The position numbers and the translations under genes are program-made. The notes below the pieces were generated by a model, which had not been told where the DNA came from, made no database searches, and was given only the letters and a program-made list of their open reading frames with translations. From contig NZ_WGNY01000013.1 in NCBI RefSeq assembly GCF_016124325.1, positions 1-64,000 of the forward strand: a stretch of DNA of 64,000 nt, given 5' to 3'. Shown here one piece after another: positions 47,224 to 55,840 of the stretch. Position 1 is the first letter of the stretch. Every line of letters begins with the position of its first letter. This DNA is from Phenylobacterium sp. (GTDB lineage Bacteria > Pseudomonadota > Alphaproteobacteria > Caulobacterales > Caulobacteraceae).

Positions 47224-47964
47224 ATGGAGCTTTCGACTGACATGACCGGGGCGGGCGCCCGCATCCTGATGGTGGACGACGATCCGGGCATCCGCGACGT
47301 GGTCTCCGACTTCCTGGGCCGTCACGGCTACAAGGTGGAGACCGCCGCCGACGCCAGCGAAATGGAGCGCGTGCTGGAGCGCGGCCAGATCGACCTGATC
47401 GTGCTGGACGTGATGCTGCCCGGCGAGGACGGGCTGGCGATCTGCCGCCGCCTGACCTCCAACGAGTCGCCGCCCCCGATCATCATGCTGTCGGCCATGG
47501 GCGAGGACACCGACCGCATCGTCGGCCTGGAGCTGGGCGCCGACGACTATCTGGCCAAGCCCTGCAATCCGCGCGAGCTGCTGGCGCGCGTGCGCGCGGT
47601 GCTGCGCCGGGCCGAGCAGCGCAGCAACGGTTCGGCGGCCCTGGGCGCCGGATGCGAATTCGCCGGCTGGCGGCTGGACCTGGTGCGGCGCGAGCTGCGC
47701 TCGCCGGCCGGGGTGGTGGTGAACCTGAGCTCGGGCGAGTTCTCGCTGCTGCGGGCGTTCGTGGAGCGGCCCCAGCGCGTGCTGACGCGCGACCAGCTGC
47801 TGGAATACGCCCGCGGGCCCGACAGCGACGCCTTCGACCGCGCGATCGACGTGCAGATCAGCCGCCTGAGGCGGAAGCTGGACGACGGCGGCGGCGGACA
47901 CGACCTGATCCGCACGGTCCGCAACGAGGGCTACATGTTCACCGCCAAGGTGCGACGCACGTGA
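47224..47964 (+). CDS. OmpR-family response regulator
   Basis: This 246-residue protein has a receiver domain (ILMVDDDPGIRDVV, phosphoacceptor Asp62 in VLDVMLPGEDG, later AKPCNPREL with Lys) and a winged-helix DNA-binding domain (NLSSGEFSLLRAFVERPQRV, AIDVQISRLRRKLDD, IRTVRNEGYMFTAKV). Its stop overlaps the kinase start as GTGA. Along with the kinase it probably senses an envelope signal and may control the MacAB genes downstream. Confidence 0.94.
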   Translation: MELSTDMTGAGARILMVDDDPGIRDVVSDFLGRHGYKVETAADASEMERVLERGQIDLIVLDVMLPGEDGLAICRRLTSNESPPPIIMLSAMGEDTDRIVGLELGADDYLAKPCNPRELLARVRAVLRRAEQRSNGSAALGAGCEFAGWRLDLVRRELRSPAGVVVNLSSGEFSLLRAFVERPQRVLTRDQLLEYARGPDSDAFDRAIDVQISRLRRKLDDGGGGHDLIRTVRNEGYMFTAKVRRT

Positions 47965-49301
47965 AGAGCGGGGTCCGGCCGACGGCCTCGCTGCTCGTCC
48001 AGCTGCTGACGCTGACGGGCCTGACGCTGGTCGCGGCCTGGGCCATGAGCACGCTGCTGCTCTTCATGCTGCCGCCGCCCTCCCCCGACTTCTACCGGCT
48101 GAGCGAGATCGAGCGGACCTTCCGCGGCGCGGAGCAGACCTTCACCGAGCGCCGGCCGCTGGAGCTGACCAGCCAGGCGCAGTCGCCATCGCCCCGGCTG
48201 GAGGGCCGCTCGATCCCGGTGCTGCGCGACAAGATCGCCGAGGATCTCGGCGTGCAGGCGTCCGACGTGGTGATCGCCGGCGAACGGGGGCGTTTCTCGG
48301 ACCGGCGCGTCGGCCGGATTCTCCGCGACCGGGTGGCCCGCGCGGGGATGAGCGACGAGGAGCACTTCCTGATCGAGCCGTTCGCCGTGGGGGTGCGTCA
48401 GCCGGACGGACGCTGGGCCGTGGTGCGGACCAGGGCGCCGGTGGGGCTGAACGACTGGCAGCAGCGGGTGGTGCTGTGGTTCGCGCTGTCGGCCATGGCC
48501 ATGTCGCCGGTGGCGTGGGTGTTCGCGCGGCGGCTTTCGAAGCCGATCCAGGTGTTCGCCGACGCCGCCGAACGGCTGGGCCGCGATCCGCGCGCCCCGC
48601 CGCTGGCGCTCAGGGGCCCGGCCGAGATCGGGGTCGCCGCCCGCGCCTTCAACGAGATGCAGAAGCGCCTGCTGCGCTACGTCGAGGACCGCACGGCGAT
48701 GATGGGCGCCATCGCCCACGACCTGCGCACGCCGCTGACCCGCCTGAGGTTCCGCATCGAATCGCTGCCCGAGGAGCAACGCGCCAAGTACGCCGCCGAC
48801 CTGGACCAGATGGAGGAGATGATCACCGCCACCCTCGCCTTCGTCCGCGACGCCAGCCGGCCGGGCGAGCGCACGCCGTTGGAGCTGTCGTCGCTGGTGG
48901 AGAGCCTGTGCGACGAGATGAGCGAGACGGGCGCCCAGGCCGAGGTGGAGCCCGGGGAGAAGGTGGTGCTGGAAGGCGATCCCATGGCGCTGCGCCGGCT
49001 GGTGGCCAACCTGCTGGAGAACGCGGTGAAGTTCGGCGGGCGGGCGCGGGCGCGGGTGTTCCGCGACGCCGGCCACGCCGTGGTGGAGATCGACGACGAC
49101 GGCCCGGGCATCCCGCCGCAGGAGGCCGAGAAGGTGTTCGAACCCTTCTACCGCCGCGAGCCGTCGCGCAGCCGCCAGACGGGCGGGATCGGCCTGGGCC
49201 TGGCGGTGGTGCGCTCGATCGCCCGCGGCCACGGCGGCGACGTGAACCTGGTGAACCGGGCCGGCGGCGGCCTGACCGCCCGCGTCGAGCTGCCGCTGTA
49301 G
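47961..49301 (+). CDS. Transmembrane sensor histidine kinase
   Basis: This 446-residue kinase has membrane segments near 10-37 and 168-188 that flank a periplasmic sensor of about 130 residues, then a HAMP linker, a HisKA domain with His253 in AIAHDLRTPLTRLRF, and a HATPase domain (NLLENAVKFGGRAR, DDDGPGIPP, GGIGLGLAVVRSIARGHGG). The GTG start (47961) overlaps the regulator stop. The periplasmic region has no recognised ligand domain. Confidence 0.93.
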   Translation: MKSGVRPTASLLVQLLTLTGLTLVAAWAMSTLLLFMLPPPSPDFYRLSEIERTFRGAEQTFTERRPLELTSQAQSPSPRLEGRSIPVLRDKIAEDLGVQASDVVIAGERGRFSDRRVGRILRDRVARAGMSDEEHFLIEPFAVGVRQPDGRWAVVRTRAPVGLNDWQQRVVLWFALSAMAMSPVAWVFARRLSKPIQVFADAAERLGRDPRAPPLALRGPAEIGVAARAFNEMQKRLLRYVEDRTAMMGAIAHDLRTPLTRLRFRIESLPEEQRAKYAADLDQMEEMITATLAFVRDASRPGERTPLELSSLVESLCDEMSETGAQAEVEPGEKVVLEGDPMALRRLVANLLENAVKFGGRARARVFRDAGHAVVEIDDDGPGIPPQEAEKVFEPFYRREPSRSRQTGGIGLGLAVVRSIARGHGGDVNLVNRAGGGLTARVELPL

Positions 49302-49417
49302 GCGGCGCGGCCGTGGCGACAACACGGCGGGACGGTATCGGCTCTGAAATCGCCTCGCAAACCTCCTCGGCCACAAGTCTTCGCGGGTTCATTCGGGCCC
49401 ATGGATAGCGGACCAGC

Positions 49418-50992
49418 ATGAGCCTCAACCCTTCCCGTCGCCGCGGCCCCCGCCTCCCCCGGGCCGCCTGGATCATCCTCGGCGTCGTCGCCCTGGCGTT
49501 CCTCGCCGTCGTGGGCTGGCAGATGCGGCCGAAGGCGCCCAAGGACCCCTACCGCTTCGCCGCGGTGGAGCGGGGCGACATCACCCGCGCGGTCTCGGCC
49601 TCAGGCTCGCTCCAGGCGCTGGTGACCGTGGACGTGGGCTCGCAGATCTCCGGCCAGGTCACCAAGGTGCTGGTCGACTTCAACGACGAGGTCCGCCAGG
49701 GCCAGACGCTGGCGATCATCGACCCCCAGACCTACCAGTCGCGCGTGGCGCAGAGCCAGGCCGACATCGTGGCCGGCGAGGCCTCCGTGCGCCAGACGCA
49801 GGCGACGCTGGCCAACGCCCAGGCCGACTACGACCGCAAGGCCGTGCTGGTGAAACAGGGCTTCTACGCCCCCACGATCCTCGACCAGGCGACCGCCGCC
49901 CTGAAGGTGGCCCAGGCCAATGTGGCCGCCGCCCAGGCCCGGGTGGTCCAGAGCCGCGCGACCCTGCGCAGCCAACAGGTGGACCTGGGCCGCACCACGA
50001 TCACCTCGCCGATCGACGGCATCGTGGTGGACCGCAAGGTGGAGCCCGGCAACACCGTCGCCGCCAGCCTGCAGGCGCCCGTGCTGTTCACCATCGCCCA
50101 GGACCTGTCGAAGGTGGAGGTGAAGATCAGCGTCGACGAGGCCGATGTCGGCCAGGTGCAGGAGGGCCAGACCGTCCGCTTCACCGTCGACGCCTTCCCG
50201 GACGACACCTTCGAGGGCGTCGTCACCCAGGTGCGCAAGCAGCCGACCACGGAGTCGAACGTGGTCGCCTACACGGTGATCGCCGAGGCCGACAATCCGC
50301 AGCGCAAGCTGCTGCCGGGCATGACGGCCAACGCCGACATCATCATCGACACCCGCCGCAACGTGCTGAAGGTTCCCGCCGCGGCGCTGCGCTGGACTCC
50401 TCCGGACGCGGCCGGCGGCGGCTCGAACCGCGCGGCCGGCGGCGGGGCCGCGGTGATGGGCGGCGGACCGCCCGGCCTCGGGGGCCCGCCCGGCGGCGGC
50501 GGCGGCCAGCGCAACGGCGGCGGGGCCGGGTCGCGGATCGTCGAGCAGCTCGGCCTCGACGCCAAGCAGAAGGCCGCCTGGGAGCCGATCGCGGCCGACC
50601 TGCGACAGAAATCGATGGCGGCGTTCGCGTCCGGCGACCGCACCGCGATCCGCGAAGCGATGCGCAAGAACCTGGACGAGGCCTTCGGCAAGCTGGAGCC
50701 CCTGCTGCGGGCCGACCAGAAGACCAAGCTCGCCGCCCTGCGCGCCAGCATGGCCCAGGGCCGCGGCCGCACCGCCGGCATGCGCGGCGGCACGGTCTAT
50801 GTGGTCGGCAAGGACGGCAAGCCGACGCCGGTGGCCGTCCGTGTCGGCGCGAGCGACGGGACGAGCACCGAGATCGTGGGCGAGCTGAAGGCCGGCGACC
50901 AGGTGATCGTCGGCGGCGGGCCCAAGGCCAAGGCGCAGGGCCCGAACCCGTTCGGCGGCGGCGGTGGCGGCGGCGTGCGGGTGCGCCTGTGA
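49418..50992 (+). CDS. macA: MacA-type periplasmic adaptor with inserted Spy/CpxP-like helical domain
   Basis: This 524-residue membrane-fusion protein has one N-terminal membrane anchor (about 17-36), then barrel-sandwich and coiled-coil segments (VGSQISGQVTKVLVDFNDEV, TQATLANAQADYDRKAVLVK, TSPIDGIVVDRKVEPGNTVA). Between about residues 328 and 450 it carries an extra insert. A Gly/Pro-rich linker is followed by about 75 helical residues (QLGLDAKQKAAWEPIAADLR through PLLRADQKTKLAALRASMAQ) that look like the LTxxQ repeats of Spy/CpxP. The adaptor then resumes with GGTVYVVGKDGKPTPVAVRV. Ordinary MacA lacks this insert. It forms an operon with the ATPase and permease. Confidence 0.88.
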   Translation: MSLNPSRRRGPRLPRAAWIILGVVALAFLAVVGWQMRPKAPKDPYRFAAVERGDITRAVSASGSLQALVTVDVGSQISGQVTKVLVDFNDEVRQGQTLAIIDPQTYQSRVAQSQADIVAGEASVRQTQATLANAQADYDRKAVLVKQGFYAPTILDQATAALKVAQANVAAAQARVVQSRATLRSQQVDLGRTTITSPIDGIVVDRKVEPGNTVAASLQAPVLFTIAQDLSKVEVKISVDEADVGQVQEGQTVRFTVDAFPDDTFEGVVTQVRKQPTTESNVVAYTVIAEADNPQRKLLPGMTANADIIIDTRRNVLKVPAAALRWTPPDAAGGGSNRAAGGGAAVMGGGPPGLGGPPGGGGGQRNGGGAGSRIVEQLGLDAKQKAAWEPIAADLRQKSMAAFASGDRTAIREAMRKNLDEAFGKLEPLLRADQKTKLAALRASMAQGRGRTAGMRGGTVYVVGKDGKPTPVAVRVGASDGTSTEIVGELKAGDQVIVGGGPKAKAQGPNPFGGGGGGGVRVRL

Positions 50993-51675
50993 TCGAGATC
51001 CGGGACCTCACCAAGGTCTATCTGATGGGCGAGGAGGAGGTGTCGGCCCTGGCCGGGGTCTCGCTCTCGATCGAACGCGGCGAATACGTCGCGGTGATCG
51101 GGCCCTCGGGATCGGGCAAGTCGACGCTGATGAATATCCTGGGCGGCCTCGACCGCCCCACGTCCGGGACCTACCAGTTCGAGGGCGAGGACGTGGGCGG
51201 GTTCTCGGACGACGAACTGGCCGAGTTCCGCCGGCGCCGGATCGGGTTCGTCTTCCAATCGTTCCAGCTCCTGCCGCGGCTGACCGCCCTGCAGAACGTG
51301 GAGCTGCCGATGATCTACGCCGGCCTGGACCGCGCCGAGCGCAAGGCCCGGGCGGCCGAACTGCTGGATCGCGTCGGCCTCGGCTCGCGCATGGGCCACC
51401 GCCCGACCCAGCTTTCGGGCGGCCAGCAGCAGCGGGTGGCCATCGCCCGCTCGCTCGCCAACCGGCCCGACCTGCTGCTGGCCGACGAGCCCACCGGCGC
51501 GCTCGACACCTCGACCGGCGAGGATGTGCTGAAGCTCTTCGAGGAGCTGAACCGCGACGGCCTGACGCTGGCCATCGTCACCCACGACCCCGACGTCGCC
51601 GAGCAGTCGCGGCGGCAGGTGGCGTTCCGCGACGGCCTGATCGTGGCCGACAAGCTCAATGGGGTGCGCGCGTGA
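50989..51675 (+). CDS. MacB-type ABC export ATPase (LolD family)
   Basis: This 228-residue ATPase has Walker A GPSGSGKST, Q-loop FVFQSFQLLPRL, signature LSGGQQQRVAIARSL, Walker B LLLADEPTGALD and the switch His in VTHDPDVAEQ. These define the LolD/MacB ATPase group. It is separate from the membrane part, unlike E. coli MacB where both are fused. The GTG start (50989) overlaps the adaptor stop as GTGA. Confidence 0.92.
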   Translation: MIEIRDLTKVYLMGEEEVSALAGVSLSIERGEYVAVIGPSGSGKSTLMNILGGLDRPTSGTYQFEGEDVGGFSDDELAEFRRRRIGFVFQSFQLLPRLTALQNVELPMIYAGLDRAERKARAAELLDRVGLGSRMGHRPTQLSGGQQQRVAIARSLANRPDLLLADEPTGALDTSTGEDVLKLFEELNRDGLTLAIVTHDPDVAEQSRRQVAFRDGLIVADKLNGVRA

Positions 51676-52898
51676 GGTTCCACGAGCTCATCCGCTTCGC
51701 GGTCGGCGCGATCGTCGCCCACCCCCTGCGGAGCGCGCTGACCTCGCTGGGCGTGGTGATCGGCGTGGCCGCCGTGGTGATGATGACCGCCATCGGCCTG
51801 GGCGCGCAGCAGCGGGTGACGGCCTCGATCTCGGGCCTCGGCTCGAACCTGATCGTCGTCATGCCCAACTTCCAGCGCGGCCCCGTGAGCCAGGGCGCCG
51901 GCTTCGGGCTCTCGCTGCGCGACGGCGACGCCGAGGCGATCGCCAAGCAGGTCGAAAACGTGGAGGCCGTGGCGCCCGACGTGAACACCCGCGCCCAGCT
52001 CGCCGCCGACGGCGCCAACTGGAACACCCGCATCGACGGGGTGACGCCCGACTACCTGGTGGCCCGCGACCTGGAGATCGACAAGGGCCGCATGTTCGAC
52101 GAGCGCGAGGCGCGCCAGGGCCGCAAGGTGGCGGTGGTGGGCGCGACGGTGGCGCGCGAGCTGTGGGGCGACTCCGACCCGATCGGGCGGCGCGTGCGGG
52201 TGCGCACGGTGCCGTTCGAGGTGATCGGCGTGCTGAAGACCAAGGGCCAGTCCGGCTTCGGCCAGGACCAGGACGACGTGATGCTGGCGCCGCTGGCGGC
52301 GGTGCGCTCGCGCCTGACCGGCCGGCGGTTCCGCGGCGACGCGGTGCAGACGATCTATGTGAAGGCCGCCGACGCCGACTCGCTGGACCGGGTGCAGGAG
52401 GACGTCACCAACCTGCTGCGCGAGCGGCACAAGATCCGCCAGGGCGAAGACGACGATTTCGCCACCCAGAACATGGCGTCGATCCTGCAGACGATGCAGC
52501 AGGCGGTGGCGACCTTCACGGTCTTCCTCGCCGCCGTGGCCGCCGTGTCGCTCGTGGTCGGCGGCGTCGGGATCATGAACATCATGCTGGTCTCGGTGAC
52601 CGAACGGACCCGCGAGATCGGCCTGCGCATGGCCATCGGCGCCAAGCGGCGCGACGTGCTGATCCAGTTCGCCCTGGAGTCGGTGGCGCTCTCGATGGTG
52701 GGCGGGCTGATCGGCCTGACCATCGGCGTGCTGGGCGCGCTGGCGGTGGCGAAATTGGCTGGCTGGCCCGCCGCCGTACCGCCGTGGGCCGCGCCCCTGG
52801 CGCTGGGCTTCTCGATGGTCGTGGGGCTGGTCTTCGGCGCCTATCCGTCGTGGCGCGCGGCCCGCCTGGACCCCATCGACGCGCTGCGACGCGAATAA
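51672..52898 (+). CDS. MacB/FtsX-like ABC permease
   Basis: This 408-residue membrane protein has four helices: one near the start (PLRSALTSLGVVIGVAAVVM), a large periplasmic MacB core domain, then three at the C-terminus (FTVFLAAVAAVSLVVGGVGI, the MVGGLIGLTIGVLG region and a final segment), as in MacB/LolC-type mechanotransmission transporters. FGAYPSWRAARLDPIDALR is the standard ending. It likely exports a peptide, lipid or antibiotic with the adaptor and an outer-membrane channel encoded elsewhere. Start is GTG at 51672, overlapping the ATPase stop. Confidence 0.92.
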   Translation: MRFHELIRFAVGAIVAHPLRSALTSLGVVIGVAAVVMMTAIGLGAQQRVTASISGLGSNLIVVMPNFQRGPVSQGAGFGLSLRDGDAEAIAKQVENVEAVAPDVNTRAQLAADGANWNTRIDGVTPDYLVARDLEIDKGRMFDEREARQGRKVAVVGATVARELWGDSDPIGRRVRVRTVPFEVIGVLKTKGQSGFGQDQDDVMLAPLAAVRSRLTGRRFRGDAVQTIYVKAADADSLDRVQEDVTNLLRERHKIRQGEDDDFATQNMASILQTMQQAVATFTVFLAAVAAVSLVVGGVGIMNIMLVSVTERTREIGLRMAIGAKRRDVLIQFALESVALSMVGGLIGLTIGVLGALAVAKLAGWPAAVPPWAAPLALGFSMVVGLVFGAYPSWRAARLDPIDALRRE

Positions 52899-53126
52899 GA
52901 ACAGCGGTCTCGACGCAACCTTGGCCGAGTTCGCGGGTTAGCTACACCGCAAACCCCTCGAATGACGCCATGTCCAACCCGCAAACCTGCCCGAACCCAG
53001 GACGACCCGACGGGGCCGGCGCATCGCGCCGTGGGACGTCCGGAACCACATCGGCAGGCGCGCGGACCGTCGCGGAAGTCTCGAGGGCCATCCCAACCCC
53101 CGTCGATGTTTAGGGAGTCTCCCGCC

Positions 53127-53339
53127 ATGCCCACCACCGATATGGACAAGCCCCGCGCCCGCCGCGGATTCGCCGCCATGAACCCGGAACGCCGCCGCGA
53201 GATCGCCCGCAAGGGCGGCGCCAGCGTGCCCGGCGAAAAGCGCAGCTTCGCCAAGGACCGTGACCTGGCCGCCTCGGCCGGCCGCAAGGGCGGCGAGGCC
53301 TCGCGCGGCGGCGGCCGCACGCGGACCCGCGAGATCTAG
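53127..53339 (+). CDS. KGG-domain general stress protein
   Basis: This 70-residue very basic protein has the repeated KGG units RRREIARKGGASV and ASAGRKGGEAS. Such proteins (Con-10-like, GsiB-like) are induced by starvation or desiccation in bacteria and fungi. It lies 228 bases after the MacB gene, in a gap with no other recognised gene. Its stop shares CTAG with the convergent ergothioneine gene. A GGAAC box at 53042 does not have a correctly spaced CGTT, so EcfG control is not shown. Confidence 0.85.
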   Translation: MPTTDMDKPRARRGFAAMNPERRREIARKGGASVPGEKRSFAKDRDLAASAGRKGGEASRGGGRTRTREI

Positions 53340-55561
53340 GCCCTCGCCCTCAGCAGGACGATCGCGAACGCAGGACTGGCGCTGACCCAGTCCTGCTCAA
53401 GGTCCCAGCCCGCCTGGTCGGCAAGCGCGGCCAGGCGCTCCACGGTGAACTTGCAGGAGTTCTCCGTGTGCAGGGTTTCGCCCGCCGCGAAGTGGAAGCT
53501 GCGCCCGGCCGCGCGCACCGTCTGGTCGCGCAGGCTCATCAGATGCATCTCGATGCGGCTCTCGGCGTCGTTCCAGATGGCGCGGTGGGCGAAGGCGTCG
53601 AGGTCGAAGTCGCCGTCCAGCTCGCGGTTGATGCGGGCGAGCAGGTTCTTGTTGAAAGCGGCGGTGACGCCCAGGGCGTCGTCGTAGGCGGCGACCAGGA
53701 CGTCGGTGTCCTTCACGAGGTCGATCCCCACCAGGAACGCCGCGCCGGGCCCGAGCAGTCGGTGCGCCGAGGCCAGGAAGGCCTTGGCCTCGTCCGGCGT
53801 GAAATTGCCGATCGTCGAGCCCGGGAAGAAGCCCACCACCGGCCGGCCCTCGGCCTCGTCCGGAAGGCGCAGGGCGTTGGTGAAGTCGTCGCGCAGCGGG
53901 GCGACGGCGAGGTCGGGATAGTCGGCGCGGATCGCCCGGGCCGCGCCCTCCAGCGCCGAGGCGCTGATGTCGATGGGCGCATAGACGGCCAGCTGGGGCG
54001 CCGCGTCGAGCAGGATGCGGGTCTTCACGCTGGCGCCGCTGCCGAACTCGACCAGGGCGGCGCCGTCGGGGATGTGAGTGGAGATGTCGGCCGCCGCGTC
54101 GCGCAGCAGCGCGACCTCGGTGCGGGTGGGATAGTATTCCGCGAGCTCGGTGATCGCCTCGAACAGGCGCGAGCCCTCGGCGTCGTAGAAGTGCTTGGGC
54201 GGGATCGCCTTGCGGGCCCTGGAGAGGCCGGCCACCACGTCGGCCTCGAGATCGGAGGCGGCGGCCGCGTCGCCCTGCCCGTCCCGCGCCAGGCGCAGGC
54301 CCGAGAACATCCAGCGCTGTTGCGGATAGAAGAAGTTGCGGTAGCTGGGCCGCGCGTGGCCCGCGCGGGTGACGCAGGCGCCGCCCCGCAACACGAACTG
54401 GCCCGACATGAACTTGCCGTTGTATTCGCCCACGGCGCCGGCGGCGGCCTTGAAGCCTGGATAGGGCAGATAGGCGCTGCGGGTCCATTCCCAGAGGTCG
54501 CCCAGCATCTGGCGCAGCCCCTCGCCCTCGGCCGGCGGCTGGGCGGTGAGACGGCCGGACCCCAGGAAGGTTCCCGGGACGCGCGCCGAAGCCGCCGCAT
54601 GCTCCCACTCGGCCTCGGTGGGCAGGCGCGCGCCGGCCCAGGCGGCGTAGGCGTCGGCCTCGTAGTAGCTCACGTGGCTGACCGGCGCGGCGGGATCCAG
54701 CGGGCGCAGGCCGTGCAGGGTCATGACCCGCCAGCCGTCGTCGGTCTCGCGCCAGTAGAGCGGCGCGTCCCAGCCCTCGGCGCGGACGGTCGCCCAGCCG
54801 TCGGAAAGCCAGAGCTCGGGGCGCGAATAGCCGCCGTCGGCCATGAAGGCGAGCCATTCGCCGTTGGTGACGAGGCGGTCGGCGAGCTGGAACGGCTCGA
54901 GCCAGACGCGATGGCGCGGCCCCTCGTTGTCGAAGGCGAAGCCCTTGCCGTTGTGGCCGACCTCGGCGAGGCCGCCGGCGAAGCCCACGTAGCGCAGGGG
55001 CTCCGGCTGTTCCGGGCCGACCCGCGGTCGGGGCGGCGCGAACGCGGGCGACAGCGGCGACTGGGCGAACAGGTGCAGGATGTCCATCAGGATCAGCTCC
55101 TGATGCTGCTCCTCGTGGGCGATCCCCAGGTCGAGCAGGTCGGCGAGGTCGCCGGCCCCGTCGGCCAGCAGCCGCGCCATGCCCGCGTCGACATGGGCCC
55201 GGTAGGCCAGGACATCGGCCAGCGACGGGCGGGTGAGCAGGCCGCGCGCGGGCCGCGGCTGCCGCGGGCCCACGGCCTCGTAGTAGGAGTTGAAGAGGTA
55301 GCCGAACTTCGGGTCGAACAGCTTGTAGCCCGCCAGGCGCGGGACGAGCATGAAGGTCTCGAAGAACCAGGTCGTGTGCGCCAGGTGCCACTTGGTGGGG
55401 CTGGCGTCCGGCATCGACTGGGCGACCATGTCCTCGGCGTTCAGCGAGCGGACGAGGTTCTCGGTGGCCCGGCGCAACTCGCGGTAGCGGTCGAGGGCAG
55501 AGGCGGCCGGCGGCGCATCGGGCGCGCGCACGCGTTCGTCGGGACCTTCGGCGCTTCGCAT
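53336..55561 (-). CDS. egtBD: EgtB-EgtD fusion for ergothioneine biosynthesis
   Basis: This 741-residue protein fuses two enzymes of ergothioneine synthesis. Residues about 1-415 are EgtB, the iron-dependent sulfoxide synthase: DinB-like HLAHTTWFFETF (His62), the HxxxH pair His149/His153 in IAHEEQHQEL, then the FGE-like domain (RLPTEAEWEHAAA, LGDLWEWTRSAY, VLRGGACVTR). Residues about 425-741 are EgtD, the histidine trimethyltransferase: AIPPKHFYDAEGSRLFEAIT, VEFGSGASVKTRILLDA and GFFPGSTIGNF. The EgtB-EgtD order is the reverse of fungal Egt1. EgtBD fusions are known in Methylobacterium. No egtA, egtC or egtE is in the window. The ATG at 55561 follows GGGGAGA. Confidence 0.93.
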   Translation of the reverse strand: MRSAEGPDERVRAPDAPPAASALDRYRELRRATENLVRSLNAEDMVAQSMPDASPTKWHLAHTTWFFETFMLVPRLAGYKLFDPKFGYLFNSYYEAVGPRQPRPARGLLTRPSLADVLAYRAHVDAGMARLLADGAGDLADLLDLGIAHEEQHQELILMDILHLFAQSPLSPAFAPPRPRVGPEQPEPLRYVGFAGGLAEVGHNGKGFAFDNEGPRHRVWLEPFQLADRLVTNGEWLAFMADGGYSRPELWLSDGWATVRAEGWDAPLYWRETDDGWRVMTLHGLRPLDPAAPVSHVSYYEADAYAAWAGARLPTEAEWEHAAASARVPGTFLGSGRLTAQPPAEGEGLRQMLGDLWEWTRSAYLPYPGFKAAAGAVGEYNGKFMSGQFVLRGGACVTRAGHARPSYRNFFYPQQRWMFSGLRLARDGQGDAAAASDLEADVVAGLSRARKAIPPKHFYDAEGSRLFEAITELAEYYPTRTEVALLRDAAADISTHIPDGAALVEFGSGASVKTRILLDAAPQLAVYAPIDISASALEGAARAIRADYPDLAVAPLRDDFTNALRLPDEAEGRPVVGFFPGSTIGNFTPDEAKAFLASAHRLLGPGAAFLVGIDLVKDTDVLVAAYDDALGVTAAFNKNLLARINRELDGDFDLDAFAHRAIWNDAESRIEMHLMSLRDQTVRAAGRSFHFAAGETLHTENSCKFTVERLAALADQAGWDLEQDWVSASPAFAIVLLRARA

Positions 55562-55757
55562 GGTTCTCCCCTCTCCCGCCCGCTCCGAACCGGAGCGGCA
55601 TGAGTACAATATGGGAACGAATTGCGTCAGTCTCAACGCCGTGAACGATGCGCAATGCGCATTGGACGGCCCCCCGGGTTTCCCCGGACACCGGCGGGCG
55701 CGGCGTTCTGTCGCAGCTTTCCGTTCAAAAATAAGGGATTCCGGGCCATCAGGGACC

Positions 55758-55782
55758 GGAACGCGCAGGCGGGCTCCGCGTT
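55758..55782 (+). promoter_or_regulatory. EcfG-type (general stress) promoter upstream of the sigma gene
   Basis: GGAAC (55758-55762), 16 bases, then CGTT (55779-55782) exactly match the alphaproteobacterial EcfG/SigT promoter consensus GGAAC-N16-17-CGTT. It lies about 60 bases upstream of the EcfG sigma gene on the same strand, so the sigma factor is probably autoregulated. The remaining 279-base gap upstream shows no other clear gene or promoter. Confidence 0.75.
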
Positions 55783-55840
55783 CAAGATCGGCTGGAAATC
55801 GGCGTGGCCCGCTGGCCGGCATGTGATCCGGGGGATTTGA

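Noticed and set aside
53042..53072. A GGAAC box upstream of the KGG stress gene as an EcfG promoter
   Set aside because: No CGTT follows at 16-17 bases; the nearest CGTC is several bases too far, so it does not match the consensus.
55622..55840. A 72-codon plus-strand open frame before the EcfG sigma gene
   Set aside because: No ribosome-binding site, no coding-like composition, and it spans the EcfG promoter, so it is most likely an untranslated region.
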